From contig BDDC01000462.1 in NCBI GenBank assembly GCA_001662425.1, forward strand, positions 39,051-58,386: a stretch of 19,336 bases of DNA, read 5' to 3'. The position numbers and the translations under genes were made by a program. The notes below the pieces were generated by a model. That model saw nothing but the letters and a program-made list of their open reading frames with translations. It was not told the origin of the DNA and searched no databases. The DNA comes from Chlamydomonas sphaeroides (Eukaryota; Chlorophyta; Chlorophyceae; Chlamydomonadales; Chlamydomonadaceae). Below are positions 9,018-19,268 of the stretch, one piece after another (the first letter of the stretch is position 1; each line of letters opens with the position of its first letter).

Positions 9018-9789
9018 GCCGCGCGGTTTTGGGGGCCAAGGGCCGGTGCTGATTGTTACTTGCAGGTGTCTGTCGCCATTAGTGAGCATGTTGTGCCGCA
9101 TGTACATGGGCTGATGCAACTCGGCAACGCCACTAACCCTCCGAACACATCCCCGCAACCCCCCTCAACCATCCGCAACCAACGCAACCCGCGTCGACCA
9201 CCTGCGCATACAATACCGATCACGCAGCAGGGCTCGCAAACTTTGCCCGATGCATGTGAAAGCTGCTATCAGAGGGGCAAGGGCGCGGCTTGCTGTTTCT
9301 GCAATTCTTGTGGCGTCTCACCTCTAGGGATTTTTCCTTGGCTGCGCGCGCCGGCGCTGGACAGCGGAGCTTTCCCCATGCCGGGGAACTAAGGATTGTC
9401 ACCCTGAGATCTGCAGGTTGCATACGGTGCCGTTCTACTGCATGGGCATATTACGGGGTCAAGCGGGGGGGGGTGTCGGGCGGAAAGGTCGTGGACGGAT
9501 TGGTACGGTCCAACCCCCACGCGTCCCCAGGGCTACGCAGAGCTAAAGCTGTTCTAGAGTATGCATAATGTCCATCTATTGTTCAAAGTAGTTGCTTGAT
9601 GGCGAGACACCTGTGCCCTAAACGGCCGACTGTGTGCCATTATAAATTCTGAGCGATACTTGAGCAGCAATATAGATACCGCGGCTTACTGGACAATGCG
9701 TCTGCGCGGCGCATCGTCTGGATGGAGTAAGGAGCGCAGAGACTTGTAACGGACCAGCACCCGGCTTTAATCATCAGAAAACGTCTGAC
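9018..9789. promoter_or_regulatory. Divergent intergenic/promoter region between hydrolase and kinase genes
   Basis: About 770 bases separate the two start codons, which face away from each other. The right half (about 9540-9790) is clearly less GC-rich than the genes. A TATA-like CATTATAAATTC lies at about 9637-9648, roughly 145 bases before the kinase ATG, and could set its transcription start near 9670. No equally clear TATA-like element was found for the hydrolase. Both 5' UTRs must lie here. Confidence 0.5.
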
Positions 9790-12700
9790 ATGCTGGAGCT
9801 GGGCGCGGTGGCGGGGCATTGGCTCACCACCACGCTCAATGTCGCTGCTTGCGCTGGAGCGTTCTGGTCAGTTGCTGATCACGTTTGCTACCGCTTGCGA
9901 TGGAGCTTAACGTGTCCTACAATCCGTGAGCAGGTGGAGCGTGCGTAGCACGTTGCGTGTTGCGGCTTCATTGCAGCGAGACCAGCGGCCAAGCGCTGTG
10001 CTGGCCCGGCAATACCTGGCGCGCAGGTAATTTGAAGGCCTGGCGCGGGCAGCTGGTCTAGACGCTGACTCGCCTCACGGCGTCCGCAGGGTACAGCTGC
10101 TCAATGCGCGGGGTCTGCGCGCGGCACAACTTTGTGCCGGCATCCTGTATGCCGCTATCATGTCATATCTCTACTTGATTGTTACGCCGGGCAGTTTAAC
10201 CTCAGCCCACGTCTTTGGTAAGCATTCTGACCATCAACGCACCTTTCAGCGCACGCGGCAGCAGCGGCGAGCCAAGCCCCAGCGCTGTCTGAGGAACCCT
10301 GATATTCGTCCTACAGGACTGCTGCTCACGTACCTCAACGTGGCAGCGACGTGCTGGTGTATGACTATCGGCCTTGTGCCCTACTTTGAGAAGGTGCTGC
10401 TCGACTGCAACCCCGTCGTCTCCACGGCGTCCGTGGGCAGCGTGGCGCTCTTCATCCACTTCAGCGGAGCCACGGGCCTGGCCGTCCACCGGAGCTACCT
10501 GAGCAAAATCCTGGCCTACGTAAGCTTGCCGCACCCCCCCACCCCTCCACCCGTAACCGTGCCACTCCGTCCCTTCACCCCTCGCCCGCCAACGCATTAT
10601 TATCCAACAGGACGTGCTGTGGCTGCTTGAGGACTGCCCGCTGCCCGCCTACTTGCCGCTTCACCTGGCGATCCTGTTCATGCACCTCTGCGCCCACGTG
10701 TCGTCGGCTGCCGCGCTGCAGCCGCCCAGCATGCTCCTCGGCTACCTAGGCCTAGGTACGGCGCCTCATGCAGCGTCCGTAGGGCGACTCACGCAGCCTC
10801 CATAAGGAGCCGCAGGATTACAGCTGGCGGGCGAGGCGGAGGCATGGCTGGGACGCACGAAGAACAGCGCATGTCCCAAACTGCGCCTACCGCGTCGCAC
10901 CCCCATCCTGCGTCGCCTGCCGCTGGCCTCACGCGCCCTGCCCCCACCGTCTGCCACCTCACCTGCTCCATCACCCGCTCCCCAGGCATCGCGCTCCCCA
11001 TCGTGGCCTCCGGGCTGCTGCTGCCCAGCTCCTCGCACGCCAAGGTGCGGAGCGGTCCGTGCTCTGGATCACTCTGCGCCGGGTCAGGCTGTTCGCACGC
11101 GTGCCTGCGCACGCCTAGACGTGGCAGGCGGAGCGGTCGGTAGCCGGGCCCCGGGGACCCCTCCTCCCCCTCTTCCCCTGGCCCGCAACTAGTTCGTTAC
11201 TCCCACGGTACATGTTGCCTGCACTAGGACCTGTGTCACTGCTCTCGCAATCTCTACCCAATTCGAACCCTGCCCCAGGTCCCCGGGCCCCTTCACACGG
11301 TGCTGTCCGCCACCCTGGTGGGCTACCTGCTGCTGGACCAGCTGCTGCGGGCGCCCGCCCTGGTGGAGCCGCTGCAGGACTACCTGCGCGGGCCGGGCGC
11401 CGGCGGTGACCCGGCAGGCCCGGGAGGCATGGCGGCGGCAGCGGGCCTGGCGGGCCTGGCTGGCGCAGCAGCGGCGGCGGCTGGAGGCGGGGGCGCGGGC
11501 GCGGGCGCGCTGCTGGCGCGCGGGCTGGTGTCGCTGCTGGAGCCGCCGGCGCCGGGGCAGGCGTACGCGTACGGCCTGGCGGAGAGCACGGGGCTGGGGC
11601 TCATGTGGTCGGCGCTCGTGGTGCTGCTGGTGGTGAGTGCGCGGGGCGCGGGGAACGAGGGAGGGTGCTGGGCGCTATGTGTTGGGACGTGGGCCGCTGG
11701 GCGGCTGGGGCCTGGCGTGTTCGGTCGGTCGCTGGAGGGCAGGGACAAAGGGAGCATCACGGGTGCCCTCGGCCTCCTGCTGCGGAGGCTAGGGCCGCCT
11801 CTGCTGCTGGCAGGGCCCGGGGCTGGCAGCCGGGTGCGGGAGGCAGAGCGGGACGGGGCGGGGAGCGGCGCGCGCGCCGGCACGGGTGTCGGGACGAGGT
11901 CCGCGGCTGGTCCCCCACCTTGCGTCCCTCGCCGCCGGCCGTGCCCGCGTCCTGGCCCCTCCAGAGCGCCTTTGTGTCGGTCATCAGCGAGGAGGGGGGC
12001 GGCCCGCTGCAGGGCCTGGCCAACCGGACCTTCCTGTCGTCGCTGAACAAGGTGGACCATGCGCATGTGCAGCCCTCTCAGATCATGTTGGGTGCCTGGA
12101 CGCCAACCGTCAGGCCTGGGCACTGGGTCATGCTTGCGCACCCTGTCATGCGCCGCCTCGGTTCCCTCCACTGTCGCCTCCAGAACTCTGCCGCCTCTGC
12201 GGCGCTGTCACTGCTGCGCGGGCTGCCCCAGCCCAAGAAGTACGCTGTGCTGGCGATGGTGCTCATCAGCCTCCTGCAGGGCGTGGGTGAGAGCGGGGAA
12301 GGCATTGGCAAGAGGATGTGTTGCCGTGTGAATAGCAGGGGCAAAGGAGGGGGAGCGACAGACACGTGCGTCCCATTGTTATGTAGAACAAGACCCCAGA
12401 CGCGGCACAGCACGCCCCGGGTGGAGCGGCGCGTTGGCCGTGCGCGGAGGCAATGCGGTTAAAGGCGCCAGTGAGGAAGCGAAGCCCAACCGGCCTCGGG
12501 TAGAGTGGCGCGTCGGCCGTGCGGAGAGGGAGTGCGGTTAGATGCGCCGTGTGTGTGTGCGTACGAGCCGGGAGGTGCTGTCACTGGGTGAGGTCGGGGC
12601 AGGCGTTGGGGCCGCAGCCACAGGGCGCGCCTTACTCACGGACATGGTGTCGCACCGCCCGCTTGCCCTCGCCCCCGCAGGCATCCTATCCATCGGCGGC

Positions 12701-15700
12701 GGGCTGCTGCTGCAGGGCGCCGACAGCTTCGTGCGTACGGCACCCGCCGTGCTGCTGTGCATCATGATGGGCGTGGTGCTGCAGGTACGGCACCGTACGG
12801 CAGCGGGGCCAGGGGCTGGCAGCCCAAAGGAGCTTCCGCGTCCTGCCACGCCATTGTTCCCGGCGGCGCTCTCGCCTCCGTGCACTCTGCCTCGCAACCC
12901 ACACCACAACCACGTCCTCATGCTCCCTTCCCTCCCTCCCTACCTCCCCTTCCTCCCCGCCGCCCCAGGTCATGGGCGTGCTGTACGTGCTGGTCCCCAG
13001 CGGCGGCGGCAGCCACTCGGCCACCGGCCCTCCGCTGGCCAGCGCCGCCAGCTACTCCACCACCGCCCCCGCCACCCTGGCGGCCAGCGAGCAAGACATC
13101 CCCTCGCGGTCAACGAGGTGCGACAGGTACTGCAGCGCCGCCCGTACCCGTGCGCGTGCAACCGTAATGTGCCGTTCGTAGCTCGTGGCGCTAGCTGCAC
13201 ACAGCCAGCCAGCAGCTGTCCTAGCGGCGGGGGTTGGGAGAAGCCCAGTAAATCCTTGCAATGACCCAAACCATCCCAACCTAACCTAACCTAACCTAAC
13301 CTAACCTAACGCAGTCCCGCCGTTCTTGCGGGCCCCTCGTGCAGCATGGGCGGCGGCACCACGCCCGGCGGCGGCTGGGGCGGCGGCTACAACTCGTCGC
13401 GGCTGACGCGCGCCAACGTGGCGGCGCAGGACACCATCCTGGGCAGCGGGGGCAGCGGGGGGCACCTGGCGCCCAGCAGCGGCGGCCCCAGCGGCCCCAA
13501 CACCGTCACGGCCATCAACACGGAGACCTACAGCATGCTGTCGGGTGCGCGATGGCTGCGGTGTGTGTGTCCTAGTGTTACGTAGAACAGAAGCCCACAC
13601 GCGGTACAGCACGCCCCGCGGCGTGTGCGCCGTCGCGTCGCGTCCATGGCATCCTGCCCTCCCGGCCGCCCTGCTGGCGGCGGCGATGCCGTGGCTGGGC
13701 TTGCTTCCGGTCAGCAGGGCTTCTGTTGCTCAGCAGCCGCACGCCCGGCCGTCGCCTCCATCGTATGGCAGGCCGCATCGGGGATGGGCCCGAGCTTCTG
13801 GCTGAGTGTGTTTACAAATAGGTGGGCTGTGTGTTCACAAATATGTAAAAGTGTGTGGCCAGCATTGCCCGTGACCGCCTAGGTGCGTGCTCCCCCTGCT
13901 CCCCGCAGGCCTGTCGCGGGGGCCCTCGGAGCGGCTGTCGTCGACGATGGACACGGGCGCAGACGACTCGTCACCCGACCTGCGCAGCCGCATAGAGGCG
14001 CTCGCCAACTTTAAGACCTTCATGCAGGTGGGCTGGGCTGGGATGGCTGGGTGCTGTATCATACGTGTCATACGTGGCATGCGTGTGTTTGTGTTTCGGC
14101 ACGACGCACGGAGGCGCGCAAAGGGATTTCCAAGTCACTGGTGCGGGAAGGCGCTGGCAGGGGGGCCTGGCCAGGGGCCAGCCCCTCACCTGTCTGCCCG
14201 TCCGCACGCAACGAGCCGGCGCTCCGCTCCCCCGCAAAGCGCCACCTCCTTTTCCCGGCACTAGCCTCCTGCCGACGTCCCCTCCGCGCCCGCACGCCAG
14301 GGCCTGGACCAGCAGCCGGGCGTGTACTCGCTGGAGGAGTTTATCCGCGGCGCTGCTGCCGCGATGAAGGGCGTGTTCCCGGGCGTGGCGCACGCCTCGT
14401 TCTGCCTGCTCAACAGCACCCGCAACTGCGTCAACATGTACACCTTTCTGGGCGACGGCTCGCGCAAGCCGCCGCGCATCAACGTGGCGGTGGCGCCCGG
14501 CACGCTCATCTACCACGTGCTGCACAACTGCCAGCCGGTGGGTTGGGATGCGGATTGGCGAAATGTCGGCCTGCGTCCCCGCCGAACCTCCGTGCCTGGT
14601 CTCCGCAGCATTCCATAAATATACCCGTGCCTTCCTCTGCCCTCGCGCACGCGATTCTCTCCCCCCCCCGCCCCGTGCAGGTCTTCATCTCGAACGTGGC
14701 CGCGTTCCCGGGGCCGTACGCCGACGTGCAATTCATGCGCTTCGTGCTGAGCCTGCGGAGCGTGGCATGCCTGCCGCTTGTCGTGGCGGGCAGCCGCGTG
14801 CTGGGCGTGCTGCGGCTTGGCTTCGAGGAGCAGTGGAACTGGACCGAGCAGGAGAAGGTGGGAGCTGCTGCGGAGAGTCATGGAGAGCACGGGGAGCCGC
14901 ACCGTACATGCGCTGTGGGGTCGCCGCCGCTGCCTGGTGTCGGCACTGCATGCCCGCCTCCTCGCTTCCCTGGCATACCGTTAGCTGCCCAAGGCATGCG
15001 TCGTCGTGCGGAACGTTGTCGAGTGACACTATCCGTGCACTGCTCCCTACGCAACGCAGAGCATCGCCAAGCAGCTGGCGCTAGTGCTGTCCAGCACAAG
15101 CAGCGGCATGGGTGCGGGTGGCGTGGGACCCGGCGGCCCCACCGGCGCCGCCGGCCATGGAGGCCCCATGGACGGCAGCACAGCCGCTGCCGCGGCGGCG
15201 GCGGCCGTCGCCGCTGGCTACCCCAACGTCGCGGCGGTGCTAGCCGCCAGCGGCGCCGGCCCTGGGATGCTGGGGTCAGCCCCGCACATTGGCCTGGAGG
15301 ACCCGGCCTATGCCCACACCGTCCCGCTGGGGGCGCCGCTGCAGCCCATGTCGCTGCCGCACGCGCAGCTGTACGGCGGCGCCGCCACCGGCGCCTCGAC
15401 GCACCTGCTCGCGTCCGGCGGCGCCGCCGGGCCCGTACGTCGCGTGCGGCATGGCAGCTCCAGCTCCAGCCTGCAGTACGCGCCGACGATGCCGGCCGGC
15501 ATGTATTCTGGTAGCGCCGCCGCTGCGCCCGGCCCGGGCTCGGACTCGGGCGCGACGGCGGCCGCCGTCGCCGCCGCCAATGGCCTCATGGCAACCGGCG
15601 GCAGCTCCCGCGCTAGCATCGACTACCAGGCGTACTACACGTCGCTGGCGCTCGGCGCGAGCGCCGCCGGGCCATGGCCGCCGGCGGCGGCAATGCCGGG

Positions 15701-18700
15701 CCATTCGGGCTCGTTCTCGTACGGGCACGGAGGCCCCGGCGGCGGAACCGGCCCTGGCGGCGGCGGGCCAGGCATGGGCGGGCCCATGGGGATGGGCGGC
15801 CCGGGCGGCATGGGCATGAGCGGCGGCGGCTACGGCGGAGCCGGGCCCGGGCCTGGAGGCGGCTATGGGATGGGCGGCAGCATGAACTTGGGGATAGGGC
15901 CCGACATGGCGATGGCCTTTGGAATGGGCGGCGGCATGGGAATGGGCGGACCGGGGCCCGGCATGGGCATGGGGATGGGCATGGGCATGGCCGGCGGCAT
16001 GTGCATGGGCATGGGCATGGGCGGCGGCGACCCGGGGCGCGGCCGGCCCAGCATGCACAGCGGCCACAGCGCCGGCAGCAGCGGGGCGGGCGGAGGCGGC
16101 AGCAGCGCTGGCCGGGCTATGGCGCCCGGCGAGCTCGATGAGCGTGAGTGTGTGGGCCGGCTGGGCGGGTGGGGCTGTGGGGCTGTGGGGCTGGGACTGG
16201 GGCAGGGTGTGCGGGTTGGGAGCGGCTGGGCTCGAAAGGGAGGGCCAGCGTGAGGGGGAGGGGCTGCGTTGCGCCTGGAGAGGCAGTGGGGTGAAGGGAG
16301 GCCAGGGCAGTGCGGCGCTGAGGGGGGCGCTGAGCAGGGCAGGCATGGGCAAGCGCCCTTTGCTTACCCCGCCCCCTGCGCTCCCTCCTCCCTCCGTGCC
16401 CCGCGCCTCGTGCCTCCCCCCCGTGCAGCCTGGATGATGCAGCCCGGCTCGTCACAGGTGCGGCCTGCGGCCCTCCCTCCCATGCGGCCCTTGGCTTTCC
16501 GCCGTACTGTGCTGCATTGCACGAGGCCTGGGGCATGTGCCGTACGCCGGGGCTCCCAATTGGCATTAGGCCGGCTGGCCACACTGTGCCCCCTGCCCCC
16601 CACGTGTGCCCCCCACGTGTGCCGCCAGGCCCGCCGCGGCGGCCCTACGCAGCCCCAGGGCCACGGCGTGGGCGCGGACATCAAGATGCTGGAGGTCATT
16701 GGCCGGGGCGGCTTTGGCAGCGTGTACAAGGCCTTCTGGAGGGGCATGGTGGTGGCGGTCAAGGTGGGGGTCCGGGGGCGGAGGAATGGAGGATGGGGGA
16801 GGCGACGCGTTTGCGCGCGCGTGGCGTAGGGGAGAGACGGCGGCAGTCACACACACGCACGCATCCCCTGCGGCTTTTCTATTTCTGAACACATGCACGC
16901 ACGCCTCCGCCGACCCTTCCCTTCCCCGCCCGAAGGTGCTGGAGCACGAGGACGAAATGGTGCCCTGCTCGGGCAGCAGCGGCACCTCCTCCAAGCTAGA
17001 CACCAGCAGCCGCCGGGCGGCGCTCCTGGAAGGGGCCATGACCAGCACCATCAGCCATCCGCACGTGGTGCAGGTGCGGGGGGCTTGGCTGGGGTGGGAG
17101 GGTGGATAGGGGGCGTACGTGTGCTCGGGTTGGAAGATGGAGCCATGAGCAGGCCTTGGGGGCGGAAGGACGTACGGGAAGGCTTCTGGCTACACGTTGC
17201 TGGACGGAGCGGGAGGGCTTGGCGCGCGTGCATCTAAATGCCGCTGGGCTTTGGTGCAGGTGCGGGGGGCTTGGCTGGGGTGGGAGGGTGGATAGGGGGC
17301 GTACGTGCGCTCGGGTTGGAAGATGGAGCCATGAGCAGGCCTTGGGGGCGGAAGGACGTACGTGAAGGCTTCTGGCTACACGTGTTGCTGGACGGAGCGG
17401 GAGGGCTTGGCGCGCGTGCATCTAAATGCCGCTGGCTTCACGGTGGTGAAGTCTGCGCTCACGACCAAGGTCGCTGAGCTTGACTTTCTCCCCCGTGCTG
17501 CCGTACCCTGTCGTACGCCACAGACGTACGACTACCGGGTAGTCCACCTGGACCCCCAGAGCTCGCTCAACGGCATCACTCGCAGCCGGTGAGGCAGCCG
17601 ATGGCGGCAGGGGCAGGGGATGGGGCGGGGCCCATGGCTGTGGGTGTGCGCTGGGGAGGCAGGGAGGCGGTGTTCAGTATGGGTGGGGCCATGCGGTAAG
17701 GCCGTTAGCATCGCCTTGCGGCTCCGGGGTGCGAGGAATAGCTTGGTCTACGCCGGCAGAGGGCCCAGGCCCAGGTGCTGCTGCGGTGCGTCGTGCGGTG
17801 TGCGCTACCTACCTGTTGACAATTTGCTTGTCTCCCTCCGTGCATCCCTTGCCGGCCAGGGTGCTGCACGAAACGCATATCATTATGGAGTTCTGCGACC
17901 GCGGCAGCTTGCAAGTGGGTGCCTCTGACGCAGCGCGGGGACTGTGTCATCCCTTCTCTAGGCGCCCTCTTGCCTCACTGTCGCCCTCCTTTCTTGTTGC
18001 ACCGCAGGATGCCATCGAGCAGGGGTCCTTTGTGGTGGACGGCCCCCGGGGCGCGAGGGGCGGCAACAACGACGCCGAGGTGGACATGGGGCTCATCATC
18101 ATGACGCTGACCGAAGTAGGAACAGGGGCCAGGGGCGGGTGGACGGAGCAGGGAAAGCGTGTGTGTTCGTAATCATCAACATTTGCCCGACACACGACGC
18201 CCTGGGGGATTGGCATTGTGTGTGTAATGAGCATGCCTGGAGGCGGGCAGGCGTATTGAGCTCATACGCGATGCCGCTGCAACGCACACCTACAACCCTC
18301 TTGGCCCCCTCCCCTTTCCTCCCCTCCCATGGTACATACCCACCCCTCCCACAGGTCAGCAGCGCCATGGAGTACCTGCACCGCCACCGCATCACGCACC
18401 GCGACCTCAAGCCCAAGAACATCCTTCTGCGCAGCTCCAGCAAGGACCGGCGGGGATACGTGGCCAAGGTGCGCGGCGGGCAGCGTGGCGCGTGTGCAGG
18501 GCGTGCATGTGTACAGGAGGGGCGGGCAGCGAGCTAGCGAACGCAGGAGGACGGGTCGAAGGCTGGTATGTTGCGTGGCAGGCCATACCCCTGCTCTGCC
18601 CTACCCTGCCTTTCACGGGCCTGCCTTGGCCGCAACAGGTGTCGGACTTCGGGCTGTCCCAGGTTCTGCCCGACACCAACAAAACCCAGGTGAGAGATCG

Positions 18701-19121
18701 GGCGGCAACAAATGCAGATGTCCGTCGAGGGGCAGGCTACATGGCATGACCCGGCCCCTAAACTCTCTTCTCCCTCCCGCTCCCCCGCAGGTGTCCACCA
18801 AGTACAGCGGCACGGTGACGCACATGGCCCCCGAGCTGATCGAGGACGGCAAGGTGTACCAGCAGGGTGACATTTACGCATTTGGTGAGCGCAAGGCCTG
18901 GCCCCTGGATCATTTGTCTTGGCTGAATTACCGTTGTGGGTCACACCTCGACCCGGACCCAGCCCGTGGGTTCCTGGGACTGCTGGCAGCCTCTTCATCC
19001 TCCTGCCTCCGAATTTACCCGGGTGTATGTACCCCGCCCGCCCGTACCTTCAGGCATCATCATGTGGGAGATCTTCACCTCACTGCAGCCCTACCAAAAC
19101 ATGGCGCACCCGCAGATCATG
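9790..19121 (+). CDS. Multi-pass membrane, GAF-like and TKL-type protein kinase (3' end missing)
   Basis: Exons: 9790-9933, 9977-10026, 10090-10217, 10317-10519, 10611-10755, 10986-11044, 11279-11632, 11965-12051, 12184-12286, 12681-12784, 12969-13117 (or 13126), 13345-13544, 13909-14027, 14301-14537, 14681-14857, 15060-16143, 16429-16457, 16629-16763, 16936-17073, 17524-17588, 17860-17914, 18008-18115, 18355-18468, 18639-18689, 18791-18884, 19054-19121. They total 4200 bases, 1400 codons, in one unbroken frame. Order: hydrophobic segments (about 75-470), Ser/Gly-rich linker (about 475-610), GAF-like domain (about 620-765), Gly/Met/Ala-rich linker (about 770-1115), kinase (about 1145 onward). 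The start ATG at 9790 (MLELGAVAGHW) is the only ATG leading into this frame. The likely role is a membrane-bound sensor that phosphorylates Ser/Thr (HRDLKPKN) on ligand binding to its membrane or GAF part. Ligand and substrate are unknown. The kinase C-lobe end lies beyond the window. Confidence 0.88.
9934..9976 (+). other. Proposed 43-base intron 1 of the kinase gene
   Basis: GAGCAG|GTGGAG to TTCATTGCAG|CGAGAC joins the ATG-containing exon to the next frame in phase 0. It is needed because the upstream frame stops within this stretch and the downstream frame has no ATG. At 43 bases it would be very short for a green-algal intron, so an alternative 5' structure is possible, such as donor AAC|GTGTCC at 9910 joined to 10090 in phase 2. 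Confidence 0.45.
12374..12420 (+). repeat. Dispersed intronic repeat, copy 1 (kinase intron 9)
   Basis: About 45-55 bases centred on TTATGTAGAACA..ACGCGGCACAGCACGCCCC resemble 13572-13618 in intron 12 (TTACGTAGAACA..ACGCGGTACAGCACGCCCC). No terminal inverted repeats or coding capacity were seen. It is possibly a short dispersed element. Confidence 0.65.
12419..12548 (+). repeat. Two-copy tandem repeat in kinase intron 9
   Basis: The segment beginning GGGTGGAGCGGCGCGTTGGC at 12419 and the one beginning GGGTAGAGTGGCGCGTCGGC at 12498 are similar over about 50 bases, a period of about 79. Both run to TGCGGTTA and then a GCGCC. Confidence 0.65.
13281..13310 (+). repeat. Six CTAAC pentamers upstream of two acceptors (kinase intron 11)
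   Basis: CTAAC repeats six times without interruption, preceded by CCAAC, and ends 4 bases before the AG at 13313-13314. CTAAC matches the common CTRAY branch-point consensus, so the run may supply several branch sites for acceptors at 13314 and 13344. It also equals a (TTAGG)n array on the other strand. Confidence 0.8.
13572..13618 (+). repeat. Dispersed intronic repeat, copy 2 (kinase intron 12)
   Basis: This is the second copy of the element at 12374-12420, in the same orientation. It is preceded by a short GT-rich tract. A further small tandem repeat (GTGTTTACAAATA / GTGTTCACAAATA) lies later in the same intron, at about 13805-13845. Confidence 0.65.
14301..15110 (+). other. GAF-like sensory domain of the kinase (exons 14-16)
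   Basis: Spliced residues about 616-770: GVYSLEEFIRGAAAAMKGVF, HASFCLLNSTRNCVNMYTFL, PGTLIYHVLHNCQP|VFISNV, then SLRSVACLPLVVAGSRVLGV, LRLGFEEQWNWTEQEK and SIAKQLALVLSS. An amphipathic helix, beta strands, a V/FISNV strand, a P-L-x-x-x-G-x-x-x-G-V/L-x-L segment and a closing helix match the GAF fold as I know it. Ligand residues cannot be assigned. It sits between the membrane part and the kinase, as expected for a regulatory input. Confidence 0.72.
15111..16143 (+). other. Low-complexity Ala/Gly then Gly/Met-rich linker in exon 16
   Basis: About 345 residues encoded by one long exon. The first part is Ala/Ser/Gly-rich. The second (about 15760-16035) is dominated by GMGG, GPGM and repeated GM pairs with few charged residues. 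The frame stays open throughout and ends at DEGC..GTGAGT, phase 1, so this is coding rather than intron. It is probably a flexible linker between GAF and kinase. Confidence 0.75.
16629..19121 (+). other. Protein kinase catalytic domain, TKL-like, truncated at right edge
   Basis: Motifs in order: IGRGGFGSVYKA (glycine loop, about 1149-1158), VVAVKV (ATP-anchoring Lys1169), ISHPHVVQTYDYRVV, HIIMEFCDRGSLQ (hinge), MEYLHRHRITHRDLKPKNIL (catalytic Asp1308), VSDFGLSQ (Asp1332), GTVTHMAPELI (APE 1359-1361), DIYAFGIIMWEIFTSLQPY. All catalytic residues are present, so it should be active. HRDLKPKN favours Ser/Thr specificity, and the MAPE and AFGIIMWE wording fits TKL kinases common in these algae. 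Nine exons cover it, and subdomain XI lies beyond 19121. Confidence 0.9.
17066..17438 (+). repeat. Near-perfect 186-base tandem duplication across the exon 19 donor
   Basis: Copy 1 (17066-17251) and copy 2 (17252-17438) differ at only about four or five sites. Each begins TGGTGCAG|GTGCGGGG. Copy 1 therefore contains the last 8 bases of exon 19 (HPHVVQ) plus its donor and 178 bases of intron, and copy 2 repeats this inside intron 19 (17074-17523). Confidence 0.92.
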
Positions 19122-19266
19122 GTGGGTGGGGTGGGCGCCACGCGCACGCGCCGGGTCGCCAGCAATGCCCGGGCGCATCCCAATGCACGCCTGCTCACGA
19201 CCGCACGCGTATGCCGTATGCCCGCGCATGCTTTCTGTGCCCCACTCTCCCCTGCTGTGCTCTGCC

Positions 19267-19268
<2 letters not shown>

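Larger units (their letters stand above)
9790..13126 (+). other. Kinase N-terminal multi-pass membrane domain (exons 1-11)
   Basis: Spliced residues about 1-508 contain repeated hydrophobic stretches, for example LRAAQLCAGILYAAIMSYLY, LLLTYLNVAATCWCMTIGLV, SVGSVALFIHFSGATGLAV, LPLHLAILFMHLCAHVSSAA, HTVLSATLVGYLLLDQLL, LMWSALVVLLV, YAVLAMVLISLLQGVG and APAVLLCIMMGVVLQVMGV. I count roughly 8-10 candidate spans, so topology is uncertain. A low-complexity Gly/Ala insertion lies in exon 7 between spans. I do not recognise a named transporter or receptor family. Confidence 0.75.

Noticed and set aside
13281..13310. Interstitial telomere repeat
   Set aside because: The unit is TTAGG, not the algal TTTTAGGG, the tract is short, and its position before an acceptor fits a branch-point role better.
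14051..15514. 487-codon + strand open frame
   Set aside because: It runs through introns and reads exons 14-16 in a different frame from the one encoding the GAF-like domain; it is Arg/Pro-rich with no domain.
15276..16352. 358-codon minus-strand frame opposite kinase exon 16
   Set aside because: Antisense shadow of the Gly/Met/Ala repeat; it extends past the exon without splice or domain support.
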